DNA of 46,683 bases from Candidatus Methanoperedens sp. (GTDB taxonomy: Archaea > Halobacteriota > Methanosarcinia > Methanosarcinales > Methanoperedenaceae), in assembly GCA_028717345.1 (NCBI GenBank), contig JAQUNZ010000005.1, forward strand, positions 1 to 46,683, written 5' to 3'. Of this stretch, positions 7,962 through 16,272 are shown piece after piece; position 1 is the first letter of the stretch, and each line of letters starts with the position of its first letter. Below the pieces are notes generated by a model that did no database searches, was not told the origin of the DNA, and saw nothing but the letters and a program-made list of their open reading frames with translations. A program made the position numbers and the translations under genes.

Positions 7962-9506
7962 TTATAAAATATGACTTAATGCGTTAGTCCCTGTTTCCAG
8001 CGCAGTCCTCAGGATATCAAGTGGATTTGCGATGTGCAGGTAAGGGACAAGTAAGAATGGGATTACCACGAATGTGCCGATCATACTCCCGACATTTGCA
8101 AGGGCTGCCACGAGAATAATACGAAATAGCTTGTTGTCCATCATATCTGATAATGTCTGAGGCTTATATACATTCAATTTGCCTTTTTCCTTTTCAACTC
8201 CGAACTCAAATGTATTTTTTTTATCGATCGAGAGGATAACTGTTCCCTTTTTCTCATCCATGCGCAAAAATATCTGTTCCCTGTCCGCACTGATGCAAAC
8301 AGCCTTACCATCTTCTATTTTCTCAATATTGGCATGATCAAGCCATTCTGCATTATGGTTCTTCTTCAGGAATTCTATCATTCTGCTGCTGTCCTTTCCA
8401 GGTATTTCATTCCAGTTGAACAGATATTCGTCATTCAATATCGTTTTGAAATCCTCGGTCGTAGGAGGGCGAAAATGCGCTTCAACCATCCCTGCGAACA
8501 TACCTACGCTCAAAACGGGGTGCAGGAAGCCAAACCAGGCAAGACCCAGAGCAGTTAGGGCTGATACCGGATGACCTCTGACCACCAGAACCCCGATCGC
8601 AGAAAGTATTCCCTGGGCAATGAAAAGGTATAAAAGCAAGGTCAATAACTTCGAAAGTGGAACGCCTCCAAAAATTACAAGGAGTGCCATCATCCCGATA
8701 ACCATTGCGAATAGAGCAAATAATATAGCCTTTGTCCAGCTAAATCTCTTCTTTGGCAGAGCCATCATTTCTTCAACAGGCGGTATAGAGCCAGGGTCAT
8801 CGATATATTTCTGGATGCCCTCACGGTGTCCTGCTCCTATGACTGCCACAACAGTCCCTTCTTTTGAGGCATCAAGCAGGTTCTTAGCCATGATGGCGTT
8901 CCTCTCATCCAGCAGGACCGAGGCTGCGCTTGGAGCCACATTCCTTAACTCCGAGACCAACTGAGTGACCACATCCTCATCAGTCACAGTATCGATATCA
9001 ATATCCTTTGTGCCAAAACCAAAAGACGCGCCAACAAGAGAGCCAAAGAGCTTCAGTTTCTCAACGAAAGACATCATATTCCAGAAACGTCCGAGTGTAA
9101 CCTGTATATCCCTGTCAATAAGCGCCACATGCGCGCCTGAACTTTCAGCCAGTTCGATAGCTGACAGCATCTCTGCTCCAGGCTTCACTCCTGTATCAGC
9201 GCCGATTTTTTTCTGGATATATGCAAGAAGCCAGTGCAGTAAGAACTGGTTGAATTTCCCGCCACTTAATATCTCCTTTATGTTGATCTCTCTGGCATCA
9301 TCTTCCCCTTTTAATGCCCTGTATCTTGCTTTGTCAAGTTCAACAGCCACTATGTCTGGTTTTTCTCTCTGGATAACTTCGTTTACTTCTGCCACGCTTT
9401 TTTCCGAGACATGGGCGGTGCCGACAAGAATGATCCTTGACTTCAGGGGAGCTACAGGGTTCCTGAAATTGATATTACAGCTTAATTCGTATTTTCCATT
9501 ATTCAT
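7962..9506 (-). CDS. TraB/PrgY-family membrane protein
   Basis: A 514-residue protein. The soluble N-terminal half carries the family signature GTAHVSEKSV (about residues 28-37), a conserved PDIVAVELDKARY strand and a VAVIGAGHREGI loop, as in the TIKI/TraB superfamily of putative metalloproteases. The C-terminal half has about five membrane segments, interrupted by a soluble insert of 90-100 residues. I start at the ATG at 9506, two bases after the stop of the upstream site-2 protease gene, so the two are coupled and may work together on membrane proteins. The substrate is unknown; in Enterococcus PrgY limits pheromone signalling. Confidence 0.83.
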   Translation of the reverse strand: MNNGKYELSCNINFRNPVAPLKSRIILVGTAHVSEKSVAEVNEVIQREKPDIVAVELDKARYRALKGEDDAREINIKEILSGGKFNQFLLHWLLAYIQKKIGADTGVKPGAEMLSAIELAESSGAHVALIDRDIQVTLGRFWNMMSFVEKLKLFGSLVGASFGFGTKDIDIDTVTDEDVVTQLVSELRNVAPSAASVLLDERNAIMAKNLLDASKEGTVVAVIGAGHREGIQKYIDDPGSIPPVEEMMALPKKRFSWTKAILFALFAMVIGMMALLVIFGGVPLSKLLTLLLYLFIAQGILSAIGVLVVRGHPVSALTALGLAWFGFLHPVLSVGMFAGMVEAHFRPPTTEDFKTILNDEYLFNWNEIPGKDSSRMIEFLKKNHNAEWLDHANIEKIEDGKAVCISADREQIFLRMDEKKGTVILSIDKKNTFEFGVEKEKGKLNVYKPQTLSDMMDNKLFRIILVAALANVGSMIGTFVVIPFLLVPYLHIANPLDILRTALETGTNALSHIL

Positions 9507-9507
9507 A

Positions 9508-10596
9508 TTATTCGAGTAATTGCACAGCACGCAAAACATCTGTTCGCGATACGATGCCTATCATTTTATCATCGTTTTTGATCAATATTCGTCCGATATC
9601 GTTCCTGGTAAGAAGTTTCAGGACTGACACTGCATCATCATCTTCACTGGCAGTTATAAGTTCTTTGCTCATTATCTGAGAAACCCTGGCATTTTTTCTA
9701 TTTTCTCTTGGAACTTTCTGCACATCAGTAAATGTCACCATTCCTGTTATTTTTGAATCATCCACGACCGGATAGCCCATATGTTTGTATTTGAACATAA
9801 TATCCACAAGTTCTTCAACAGTGGTATCAACACTTACTGTTTTGACATCTCTTGACATTATGTCCCTTACTTTAACGCCTTCAAGTATGACATTTACCTC
9901 AGTGGATTTCTCTTCTTCTGAGGCACCGATGTATATAAAGAATGCGATGAGTGTGAGCATAATATTGTAAAAAAATCCAAAAAAACCCATAAATATGGCA
10001 AACATCTTGCCAATCCCTGCCGCAGTGCGCGTCGCTTTTATATACGGCATTTTTCCTGCAAGCCATGCTCTCAACACCCTGCCGCCGTCCATGGGAAATG
10101 CAGGTATCAAGTTAAAGAAACAGAGCACTATGTTCAGGAAACCGACAAGCCAGACAAGGCGCATGTAGGGGCTGTCCAGAAACAACGACTCCTGTCTGAA
10201 AATCTCATGGATTATAATAAGGACGGAACCGATCAGAAGACTAACTGCTGGACCTGCGACCGCCATCTTTAACTCATTCTTTGGGTCTTTGGGCGTCTCT
10301 TCCATTGAAGAAACACCTCCAAAGAGAAAAAGAGTTATATTGCTTATATTGCTTCCGTGCTTTTTGGCAATATAAGAATGACCCAGTTCGTGCAGGAGCA
10401 CACACGCGAAAAGAAGGACAGATGCTGCCAATCCCAGTGAATATCGAAACATTACAGGTTCAACATCATTGAACCCGCCAAATTCAGGATCGTAGCGCGT
10501 AAACATCCATGCAAATACTGGCAAAATCAGGAGAAAAGTAATGTGCAGCTTTATCGGGATACCCATTATTTTTCCTATTTCTATCGAAGTTTTCAT
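9508..10596 (-). CDS. site-2 protease (M50) with CBS pair
   Basis: A 362-residue intramembrane zinc metalloprotease. HELGH (residues 69-73) supplies two zinc ligands and the glutamate, and NLIPAFPMDGGR about 90 residues later supplies the aspartate. Around these are about six membrane segments. The C-terminal 110 residues form two CBS motifs (VRDIMSRDVKTV and VSQIMSKELITA), which usually sense adenine nucleotides. The ATG at 10596 has an excellent GGAGG site 5 bases away; an in-frame TTG just before it is less likely. A TATA-like ttatataac lies upstream on this strand. It is the first gene of an operon with the TraB-family gene. Confidence 0.92.
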   Translation of the reverse strand: MKTSIEIGKIMGIPIKLHITFLLILPVFAWMFTRYDPEFGGFNDVEPVMFRYSLGLAASVLLFACVLLHELGHSYIAKKHGSNISNITLFLFGGVSSMEETPKDPKNELKMAVAGPAVSLLIGSVLIIIHEIFRQESLFLDSPYMRLVWLVGFLNIVLCFFNLIPAFPMDGGRVLRAWLAGKMPYIKATRTAAGIGKMFAIFMGFFGFFYNIMLTLIAFFIYIGASEEEKSTEVNVILEGVKVRDIMSRDVKTVSVDTTVEELVDIMFKYKHMGYPVVDDSKITGMVTFTDVQKVPRENRKNARVSQIMSKELITASEDDDAVSVLKLLTRNDIGRILIKNDDKMIGIVSRTDVLRAVQLLE

Positions 10597-10730
10597 CAAT
10601 TCCTCCAGAGGTTATATAAATGTCCATGTAAATAAAGATTGATTCGTATAGACTTATGGCGTAAAGAATATAAGAAGGCATTTTTATTAACATTAGAATT
10701 CACTAATTTGGCGATAATGCTATAACTGAT

Positions 10731-10745
10731 TAATAAAATATAACT
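10731..10745 (+). promoter_or_regulatory. putative TATA promoter of lonB
   Basis: The run taataaaatataac is centred about 26 bases before the lonB ATG, the usual archaeal TATA-to-start distance. No Shine-Dalgarno sequence lies between it and the ATG, so a leaderless message is likely. Confidence 0.5.
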
Positions 10746-10764
10746 TTTAATAAGTTGAGAAAAT

Positions 10765-12678
10765 ATGGATACTACTCAAAACGATTCAAATAACCAGGAC
10801 CTTCTTGGTGGGTTAGCGATATCTTCAACAAAAGATATCGAAGTACCAAAGAAGTTAATAGAACAGGTCATAGGTCAGGAGCACGCGGTCGAAGTCGTTA
10901 AAAAAGCGGCTAACCAGCGAAGGCATGTGATGATGCTTGGGATACCTGGCACCGGCAAATCCATGCTTGCAAAAGCAATGGCTGAACTGCTCCCAAAGGA
11001 AGAACTGCAGGACGTTCTTATTTACCATAATCCTGATGATTCAAATAATCCCAAGATACGCATAGTTCCTGCCGGAAAAGGTAAGGAGATAAGCGATGCG
11101 CACAAGATGGAAGCCCAGAAGAGAACTCAGGCAAGGAACATGTTCGTGATGCTCCTTGTGTTCGGTATTGTGGCATATTCCTATATCATGGGGCAGCTTC
11201 TCTGGGGTATAATAGCAGCGGTTTTGATAGCGATAATGATGCGCCAGTTCATGCCAAAAGAAACCATATTTATTCCCAAGCTCCTTGTTTCTAATGTGGG
11301 AAAAGAAATAGCACCTTATATAGATGCCACAGGAGCGCATGCAGGTGCCCTTCTTGGCGATGTGCGCCATGACCCGTTCCAGTCAGGCGGGCTTGAAACA
11401 CCGGCTCATGACAGGGTCGAGAGCGGCGCGATCCATAAAGCTCATAAAGGCGTGCTTTTCATCGACGAAATAAATACGCTGCGTATCGAATCGCAGCAGA
11501 ATCTGCTCACTGCGCTGCAGGAGAAGGAGTTCGCAATAACAGGTCAGTCCGAACGCTCAAGCGGCGCTATGGTAAAGACAGACCCTGTGCCATGCGATTT
11601 TATCATGATAGCTGCGGGCAACCTTGATGCCTTAAAAGGCATGCATCCTGCGCTTCGCTCAAGAATAAAAGGCTACGGTTACGAGGTTTATATGAGCGAC
11701 ACCATTGAAGATACCCCAGAGAACAGGCAAAAGCTCGTGCGATTCGTGGCTCAGGAAGTCGTAAGGGATGGGAAGATACCTCACTTTGACAGTGGCGCTG
11801 TGGAAGAGATAATCCGGGAGGCAAGGCGCAGAGCCGGAAGGAAAGGACATCTTACGCTAAAATTGCGAGACCTTGGCGGGCTTGTGCGCGTGGCAGGGGA
11901 TATTGCTCATGGTGAGAAAGCTGAGCTTACGACCGCACAACATGTATTAAAAGCAAAGAGCATTGCGCGCTCTGTGGAACAGCAGCTTGCGCACCAGTAT
12001 CTTGAGAGAAGGAAAGATTACAAGCTTTTTGTGAAAGATGGCGCCCAGATAGGCAGGGTCAACGGTCTTGCAGTAATGGGCGAGGATTCAGGTATTGTGC
12101 TTCCGATCATGGCTGAGGTCACGCCGACGCAGTCCAAGGAAGAGGGGCATATCATAGCAACAGGTATGCTTAAAAACATAGCAAGAGAAGCTGTGCAGAA
12201 TGTTTCAGCGCTTATAAAAAAGACCACGGGGAAAGACATATCAAGTATGGACGTGCATATCCAGTTCGTAGGAACGTATGAAGGGGTGGAAGGCGATTCA
12301 GCCAGCATTTCAATTGCAACAGCCGTTCTTTCCGCCATACAGGGAATACCTATTGACCAGAGCGTGGCAATGACAGGATCATTATCAGTACGCGGAGACG
12401 TGCTGCCTGTGGGCGGAGTAACTTATAAGATAGAAGCTGCTGCGCTTGCTGGCATAAAGACTGTCCTCATTCCAAAATCAAATATGGGCGATGTCCTGAT
12501 CGAGGATGAGTATAAGGATCGCATAAAAATAATCCCTGTTACGAACATTGAAGAGGTGCTGGAATACAGCCTTGTGGGAAGGGAAAAGGAAAGTTTTATC
12601 TCATCCCTTAAAAAGCTTGCATTAAGAACGAAATTCAATATCGTGCTGCCTGAGACAAAACCAATAACGGTGCTGTGA
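10765..12678 (+). CDS. lonB: archaeal membrane-anchored Lon protease
   Basis: A 637-residue ATP-dependent protease. The AAA+ module has Walker A GIPGTGKS (59-66) and Walker B VLFIDEIN (D234, E235). Between them, about residues 120-165 form two membrane helices (MFVMLLVFGIVAYSYIMG and the next), the hallmark of LonB. The proteolytic domain has the Ser-Lys dyad: S512 in GDSAS and K555 in VTYKIEA. It degrades misfolded and regulatory proteins at the inner face of the cell membrane. All residues are intact and length is normal. tldD starts 7 bases after its stop, suggesting a proteolysis operon. Confidence 0.96.
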   Translation: MDTTQNDSNNQDLLGGLAISSTKDIEVPKKLIEQVIGQEHAVEVVKKAANQRRHVMMLGIPGTGKSMLAKAMAELLPKEELQDVLIYHNPDDSNNPKIRIVPAGKGKEISDAHKMEAQKRTQARNMFVMLLVFGIVAYSYIMGQLLWGIIAAVLIAIMMRQFMPKETIFIPKLLVSNVGKEIAPYIDATGAHAGALLGDVRHDPFQSGGLETPAHDRVESGAIHKAHKGVLFIDEINTLRIESQQNLLTALQEKEFAITGQSERSSGAMVKTDPVPCDFIMIAAGNLDALKGMHPALRSRIKGYGYEVYMSDTIEDTPENRQKLVRFVAQEVVRDGKIPHFDSGAVEEIIREARRRAGRKGHLTLKLRDLGGLVRVAGDIAHGEKAELTTAQHVLKAKSIARSVEQQLAHQYLERRKDYKLFVKDGAQIGRVNGLAVMGEDSGIVLPIMAEVTPTQSKEEGHIIATGMLKNIAREAVQNVSALIKKTTGKDISSMDVHIQFVGTYEGVEGDSASISIATAVLSAIQGIPIDQSVAMTGSLSVRGDVLPVGGVTYKIEAAALAGIKTVLIPKSNMGDVLIEDEYKDRIKIIPVTNIEEVLEYSLVGREKESFISSLKKLALRTKFNIVLPETKPITVL

Positions 12679-12685
12679 TATTCAC

Positions 12686-14011
12686 ATGGATTTTTACGAT
12701 ATCCGTAACATACGGAGTTACAGTACTTCGATTTTGCTTGACAATGGTGAGGTACGCGAGATATCAAACAATTTCTCAAGCGGCGCGGCTGTGCGTGCCC
12801 TTGACGGCGGCTCGTGGGGATTTGTTTCTCTGGATGATAAAGATGCTATTGATGATGCTCTTATATCTGCCAGAAAGCTTGCAGGTGCGGCAAGAAGCAG
12901 GTTCCCCCGCGAGAAAATAACGCTTGCGCCAGTGGAAAAGCCGCAATTAAAGGATCTTCCAGAGGTGAAGGAGTCTCCTGATGATATTTCTATTGAGGAT
13001 AAAGTGAAATTACTTATTGAAATAGAAAAAAGCGCCCGGATCGATGGAATTTCAAGCACGAACGCAGTTTATTCCGAGTCGCGCGTGACCGTTGGCTATT
13101 CAAGCTCTGAAGGACTGGACTGTGAATATACCCTGAACAGGATAGGTTTTGCCATTAGCGCCATCGCGCAGTCTGGAGGGAACTACCAGATAGGAAGAGA
13201 AAGCAGGTTCGGAGTAATGGGTTTTGAGATATTTAAAGAACATGATGCATTTGAGCTTGCCAGGAAAGCAGGGAATACGGCGGTAGAACTGCTATCTGCA
13301 AAGACGCCCAAAGCAGGCTCATATCCTGTGATACTTGACCAGGAACTGGCTGGCGTTTTTATTCATGAAGCAGTGGGTCATGCAGTGGAGGCAGACCATG
13401 TTATAGAGGGAAATTCAATACTTGCAGGAAAAATTGGTGAGCAGATCGCAGCACCTTGTATTACAGTGTATGACGATCCGTCGCTTCATGAATTCGGGTA
13501 TTATCCATGCGATGATGAGGGCGCAGCTTCAAAAAAGACTATGCTTATCCAGGATGGCATTCTCAAATCCTTCCTGCACTCACGCGAGAGTGCAGGTAAA
13601 CTGGGTGGCAGCAGCAGGAATGCCCGTGCGCAGGGATACGCCCGCCCTGTTATAAGGATGAGCAATACATTCATATCACCAGATGGGACAAAGTTCGAAG
13701 AAATGCTTGAGGAACTAAAGGATGGGATATATCTTATAGGATCGCGCGGAGGTCAGGTGAATCCTGGTGAAGGTGTTTTCCAGTTCAATGCAGAGCGCGG
13801 CTTTATCGTGAAGGACGGGGAGTTATCGACACCGCTGCGGGATGTTTCATTATCAGGCAACACTCTTGAGATACTTAATAATGTTGATATGGTGGGTAAT
13901 GACCTGAAAATGAATTCGGGAAGGTGCGGCAAGGCTGGACAGCTTGTGCCTGTCAGCGACGGGGCGCCGCATGTGATGGTTAAAAGCGCAGTGGTGGGAG
14001 GAAGCGGGTAG
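12686..14011 (+). CDS. tldD: TldD-family metalloprotease
   Basis: A 441-residue member of the TldD/PmbA family. The zinc motif HEAVGH (H227, E228, H232) is intact and is followed by the conserved EADHVIEGNSI stretch and a Gly-rich C-terminal half (SRGGQVNPGEGVFQFNAE). In bacteria TldD pairs with the inactive homologue TldE to trim unfolded or modified peptides; archaeal members such as Sulfolobus TldD act as peptidases. No TldE/PmbA partner is in the window. The gene follows lonB by 7 bases and ends 87 bases before the left end of the integrated element, so the insertion did not damage it. Confidence 0.92.
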   Translation: MDFYDIRNIRSYSTSILLDNGEVREISNNFSSGAAVRALDGGSWGFVSLDDKDAIDDALISARKLAGAARSRFPREKITLAPVEKPQLKDLPEVKESPDDISIEDKVKLLIEIEKSARIDGISSTNAVYSESRVTVGYSSSEGLDCEYTLNRIGFAISAIAQSGGNYQIGRESRFGVMGFEIFKEHDAFELARKAGNTAVELLSAKTPKAGSYPVILDQELAGVFIHEAVGHAVEADHVIEGNSILAGKIGEQIAAPCITVYDDPSLHEFGYYPCDDEGAASKKTMLIQDGILKSFLHSRESAGKLGGSSRNARAQGYARPVIRMSNTFISPDGTKFEEMLEELKDGIYLIGSRGGQVNPGEGVFQFNAERGFIVKDGELSTPLRDVSLSGNTLEILNNVDMVGNDLKMNSGRCGKAGQLVPVSDGAPHVMVKSAVVGGSG

Positions 14012-14098
14012 AATCCAATCCATAAACTGCGGTTTTCTAATATCTATACATCTGCAAGCGAGGTTGAGGAGAAAAGCAAACCTGCATGATTAGAATTT

Positions 14099-14116
14099 AA
14101 TGCTCCGATGGGGATT
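14099..14116. repeat. attL: 18-bp copy of the tRNA-Glu 3' end
   Basis: The sequence aatgctccgatggggatt is repeated exactly at 34321-34338, where it forms the 3' end of tRNA-Glu(CTC). At this copy the similarity stops after 18 bases and no tRNA follows. This is the standard signature of site-specific integration into a tRNA gene, with the intact gene kept at the other end. Confidence 0.9.
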
Positions 14117-14172
14117 GGAGCACCGGATCGCTCTCAGTCCTCCAAGCCCAATCTTGAGCATTTGGTCTCTGG

Positions 14173-14234
14173 AAATCCCCGGCCGGAGTATAGAAAATCT
14201 GAGAGCCAGGGATTGAAGCGGTAGAAACGCCCCA
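14173..14234. repeat. 60-bp repeat, copy 1 (left end)
   Basis: This block is about 85% identical to 30361-30420. Both share aatccc-gg, ggag, the core aaaatctgagagccagg, then attg, aagcg and cgccccag. Within each copy an aatccctgg-like arm and a ccagggatt-like arm are inverted about 22 bases apart, the layout of a recombinase or regulator site. This copy is about 60 bases inside attL. Confidence 0.65.
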
Positions 14235-14367
14235 GGAGACTAATCTATATTCTGCTTCCATTGGATATAAGGGTTGTCGGTAAATATATATAGATTCGGG
14301 AATATTCTTTAGATTAGCAGTTTTTTCCAGGTAGAAACTGGGAAACTGAGAAAAGGAGTATTAGAAT

Positions 14368-14601
14368 ATGACTGAAACTAAAACAGATAGCGGAGCAGAT
14401 TTTCAAGATCTGCAAGAAGTCGAATTCCACAAGATCATGGATATGAGCATCGAGGAGCTCATGGAAAAGGCCTGGGCCGAACAGTGGAAGGTCAAGCATA
14501 TTGTTTTTTGGCTTGATATCAAGAAGGCACAGAATTTTGAAAAGATGTTGATCCTTGTCAGAGATCGCCTGGAAGCCCTGTATCAGCCGGTGATTATATG
14601 A
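14368..14601 (+). CDS. element protein, 77 aa, unknown
   Basis: First gene of a six-gene operon at the left end. The product is acidic and helical (FHKIMDMSIEELMEKAWAEQ) with no Cys pattern and no membrane segment. I do not recognise it. An AAGGAG ribosome site 8 bases upstream and a TATA-like box about 85 bases before the ATG support expression. Its TGA overlaps the ATG of the next gene (ATGA), so translation is coupled. Confidence 0.7.
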   Translation: MTETKTDSGADFQDLQEVEFHKIMDMSIEELMEKAWAEQWKVKHIVFWLDIKKAQNFEKMLILVRDRLEALYQPVII

Positions 14602-14747
14602 CTTGCGGAAAACATCCGGATTCCGGACATAAGACGCATCTTTGCGCAAGCTGTGGAAGGCTTAGCATTGAATGTGAATCTAATTGCAGACAGGCCGGGG
14701 CATGTCATTTCATTGATTGCGGGGCTGCAGTCGAGGCGATGGCATGA
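14598..14747 (+). CDS. tiny Cys-rich protein, 49 aa
   Basis: This frame starts inside the stop of the previous gene. It encodes seven cysteines and several histidines (HLCASCGRLSIECE, then ACHFIDC), so it probably binds one or two zinc ions. No family is recognisable. ATGA overlaps join it to both neighbours, which makes a real gene likely despite its size. It may be a regulator or adaptor that controls host or viral transcription. Confidence 0.6.
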   Translation: MTCGKHPDSGHKTHLCASCGRLSIECESNCRQAGACHFIDCGAAVEAMA

Positions 14748-14842
14748 AGATTTGGAGATCTCTGTTCTGGCTCATATCCCTGGCGTTTGCTGCTGGGCTG
14801 GTTGTCGGGATCCTGATCACGCTCGCGATGGTGAGAACATGA
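14744..14842 (+). CDS. tiny single-pass membrane protein, 32 aa
   Basis: It reads MKIWRSLFWLISLAFAAGLV followed by VGILITLAMVRT: a basic start, then one continuous hydrophobic helix of about 22 residues. ATGA overlaps join it on both sides to Cys-rich neighbours. It could be a virion-membrane or holin-like peptide, but nothing beyond topology supports this. Confidence 0.55.
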   Translation: MKIWRSLFWLISLAFAAGLVVGILITLAMVRT

Positions 14843-15000
14843 CCAACAAATGCTTGCGCTGCGGTCGTCCTCTCAAGGATCCTCTCGCGGATTACGGGCC
14901 GGTGTGTGGTAAGAGGGTGGCAGCGAATGCCAGGCTTGATCACCACTATCCTACTGTGGTCAAGAACAAAAAAGGCGAGATCTCGGCGGTGATCGTATGA
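14839..15000 (+). CDS. small zinc-finger protein, 53 aa
   Basis: The N-terminus reads CLRCGRPLKDPLADYGPVCG, a single zinc finger of the CGRxLxDPxSxxxGPxC type found in many small phage and plasmid proteins. A basic C-terminal half follows (GKRVAANARLDHHYP). I start at the ATG that overlaps the previous stop; a longer frame upstream has no support. The role is unknown, and nucleic-acid or protein binding is plausible. Confidence 0.7.
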   Translation: MTNKCLRCGRPLKDPLADYGPVCGKRVAANARLDHHYPTVVKNKKGEISAVIV

Positions 15001-15182
15001 GCGCTCAGCGCTGGCAGCCGGGATATGAGGACTGTACTGTGGATCGTAGTCCCTGTGGACATCGCGAGAACGCATACGGCGAATGCACGATCTGTTGGAT
15101 GTGCGAAGCTCCTCCGGGTCAGGTCGGGATCGGCTGCCTGCAATGCGAGATGTGCATCGAAGGTGCGGAGAGTGAAATATGA
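14997..15182 (+). CDS. Cys-rich protein, 61 aa
   Basis: Eight cysteines are arranged as CxxxxxxC, CTICWMC and CLQCEMC, enough for two zinc sites. The protein is acidic and has no membrane segment. ATGA overlaps join it to both neighbours. I do not recognise the family. Its position among other tiny zinc-binding genes suggests a set of related adaptors. Confidence 0.62.
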   Translation: MSAQRWQPGYEDCTVDRSPCGHRENAYGECTICWMCEAPPGQVGIGCLQCEMCIEGAESEI

Positions 15183-15517
15183 CCGAGTGCGCCGGCTGTG
15201 GGACCCTGCTCTCTCCGAAATATCCCTGGCATCTGTGCCCGGACTGCTGGAAGGAAAAATACGGGGCTGCTCCAGGATGGAATAAGAAGGATAATGAATT
15301 CTGGCTGAACACAATCGTCAGGTTCGAGCTCAACGTGCTTTCTCTCATGGCTCTCCATGGCAACCTTTGCCTGGCGCTGCGCCATCCTGACAACAAGGGA
15401 GAGAGCCGGGGAATCATGATCCATTTTGTCCAGCTGGTAGGTAGGAAACTTGTTGAGCTGAACGCCATTACACCTGATCAGCGAAAAGAGGCTGAATCTG
15501 GCCTGGTTGTTCCTTGA
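15179..15517 (+). CDS. zinc-ribbon protein with helical C-terminus, 112 aa
   Basis: The N-terminal 30 residues form a ribbon (CAGCGTLLSPKYPWHLCPDCW). The remaining 80 are largely helical, with NTIVRFELNVLSLMALHGNL and HFVQLVGRKLVELNAI, which may dimerise. It is the last gene of the ATGA-linked operon. The helical half resembles no family I can name. The chain of overlaps and intact length support a real product. Confidence 0.68.
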   Translation: MTECAGCGTLLSPKYPWHLCPDCWKEKYGAAPGWNKKDNEFWLNTIVRFELNVLSLMALHGNLCLALRHPDNKGESRGIMIHFVQLVGRKLVELNAITPDQRKEAESGLVVP

Positions 15518-15571
15518 ACCTACCCCTTTTTTCTTATGGATTTTTGGAGGGCAACTATTGACATCTTTTTT

Positions 15572-15592
15572 AGGTGAGCAATTTGCTCACCT
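15572..15592. promoter_or_regulatory. 21-bp palindrome, copy 1
   Basis: A perfect odd palindrome with core ggtgagcaatttgctcacc, extended by one complementary base at each end. It lies 55 bases after the last gene of the left operon. The identical second copy is at 15800-15820. Dyads of this size are typical binding sites for a dimeric regulator. Confidence 0.7.
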
Positions 15593-15799
15593 TTTCGGGC
15601 CGTCCTTGTGTCATGAAGGGGTTTTTTCACGTTTTTCGGGCTTTTTCCGGAAATTTCAGGAGGAAATAACTTGAAAATCTAATTAACTTTTTTCAAAAAT
15701 TGTAATAAGTGACGTTGAATTATTTGACGGTGTGTACGCGGAATCAATCAAAAATCAATCAAAAATCAAATTATCTGCATGAGACAAAATAAAAAAAAG

Positions 15800-15820
15800 A
15801 GGTGAGCAATTTGCTCACCT
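15800..15820. promoter_or_regulatory. 21-bp palindrome, copy 2
   Basis: Identical to copy 1. It lies 46 bases before the GTG of the next gene and just after a run of adenines, a position where a bound protein would control that gene's promoter. That next gene encodes a DNA-binding candidate, so autoregulation is a natural guess. Confidence 0.7.
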
Positions 15821-15865
15821 GGAGAGAATTAAGAAAGTGAGGCGCAGTATAGCGGTATTTCAGTA

Positions 15866-16216
15866 GTGAGAATAACCGATATGGGTAAAGGGAAAAAACA
15901 AAAAAAACATATAATTTTCTACGATCCTGAGATTGGAAGAAAACTCAACGAGATCAAAAAAGCAGAGGGGATCACGTATGATGAGCTTCTCAAAAAGTAT
16001 CTCAAGCTTCCGGAGGACGTTCTCGACCTGGCACAGCGCCAGCATCAGGATATCGCGCATCAGCTCGCAGAGAAATACAAAAACGAACATCTCATTGAAC
16101 TGATGGGTTTTTTGTGGGTTTTGATATCAAAATGTGCACTCGGTGAATATGATATCAAGAAAATTCTCTCCGTAATTGAAGCTGACATCACATATAAAAA
16201 ATACCTAAAAAAATGA
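15866..16216 (+). CDS. small DNA-binding candidate, 116 aa
   Basis: A basic N-terminus (MGKGKKQKKH) precedes a strand-helix pattern, HIIFYDPEIGRKLNEIKKAE, then GITYDELLKKYL. This resembles the strand-helix-helix of ribbon-helix-helix or Arc-type regulators. The C-terminal half is helical. The start could be the GTG at 15866 or the ATG at 15881; neither has a strong ribosome site. Two 21-bp palindromes upstream are candidate operators for it. It sits directly in front of the integrase gene and may control integration. The family assignment is weak. Confidence 0.55.
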   Translation: MRITDMGKGKKQKKHIIFYDPEIGRKLNEIKKAEGITYDELLKKYLKLPEDVLDLAQRQHQDIAHQLAEKYKNEHLIELMGFLWVLISKCALGEYDIKKILSVIEADITYKKYLKK

Positions 16217-16272
16217 TGTACATGACAGATTTAAAGAGTGAGTTGAAATAGAGTTGAAAAAGGGGTGATATC

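Larger units (their letters stand above)
14012..14367. other. non-coding junction and left end of the element
   Basis: This stretch holds the end of the chromosome, attL, and about 250 bases of element DNA without a gene. It contains a copy of a roughly 60-bp repeat (14173-14234). A TATA-like aaatatatatag at 14282-14292 precedes the first operon, and an aaaggag ribosome site lies 8 bases before the first ATG. Confidence 0.6.
15518..15865. other. non-coding region with paired palindromes
   Basis: The region is A/T-rich and lacks an open frame of interest. It holds two identical 21-bp palindromes 228 bases apart, and between them a short direct repeat (caatcaaaa, about three units, near 15746-15770). 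It separates the left operon from the DNA-binding candidate and integrase, and could be an operator region or a replication origin. Confidence 0.5.

Noticed and set aside
14710-15468. 252-codon minus-strand frame opposite the small zinc-finger genes
   Set aside because: The plus-strand genes are linked by exact ATGA overlaps and have zinc motifs. The minus frame has no domain and arises from base composition.
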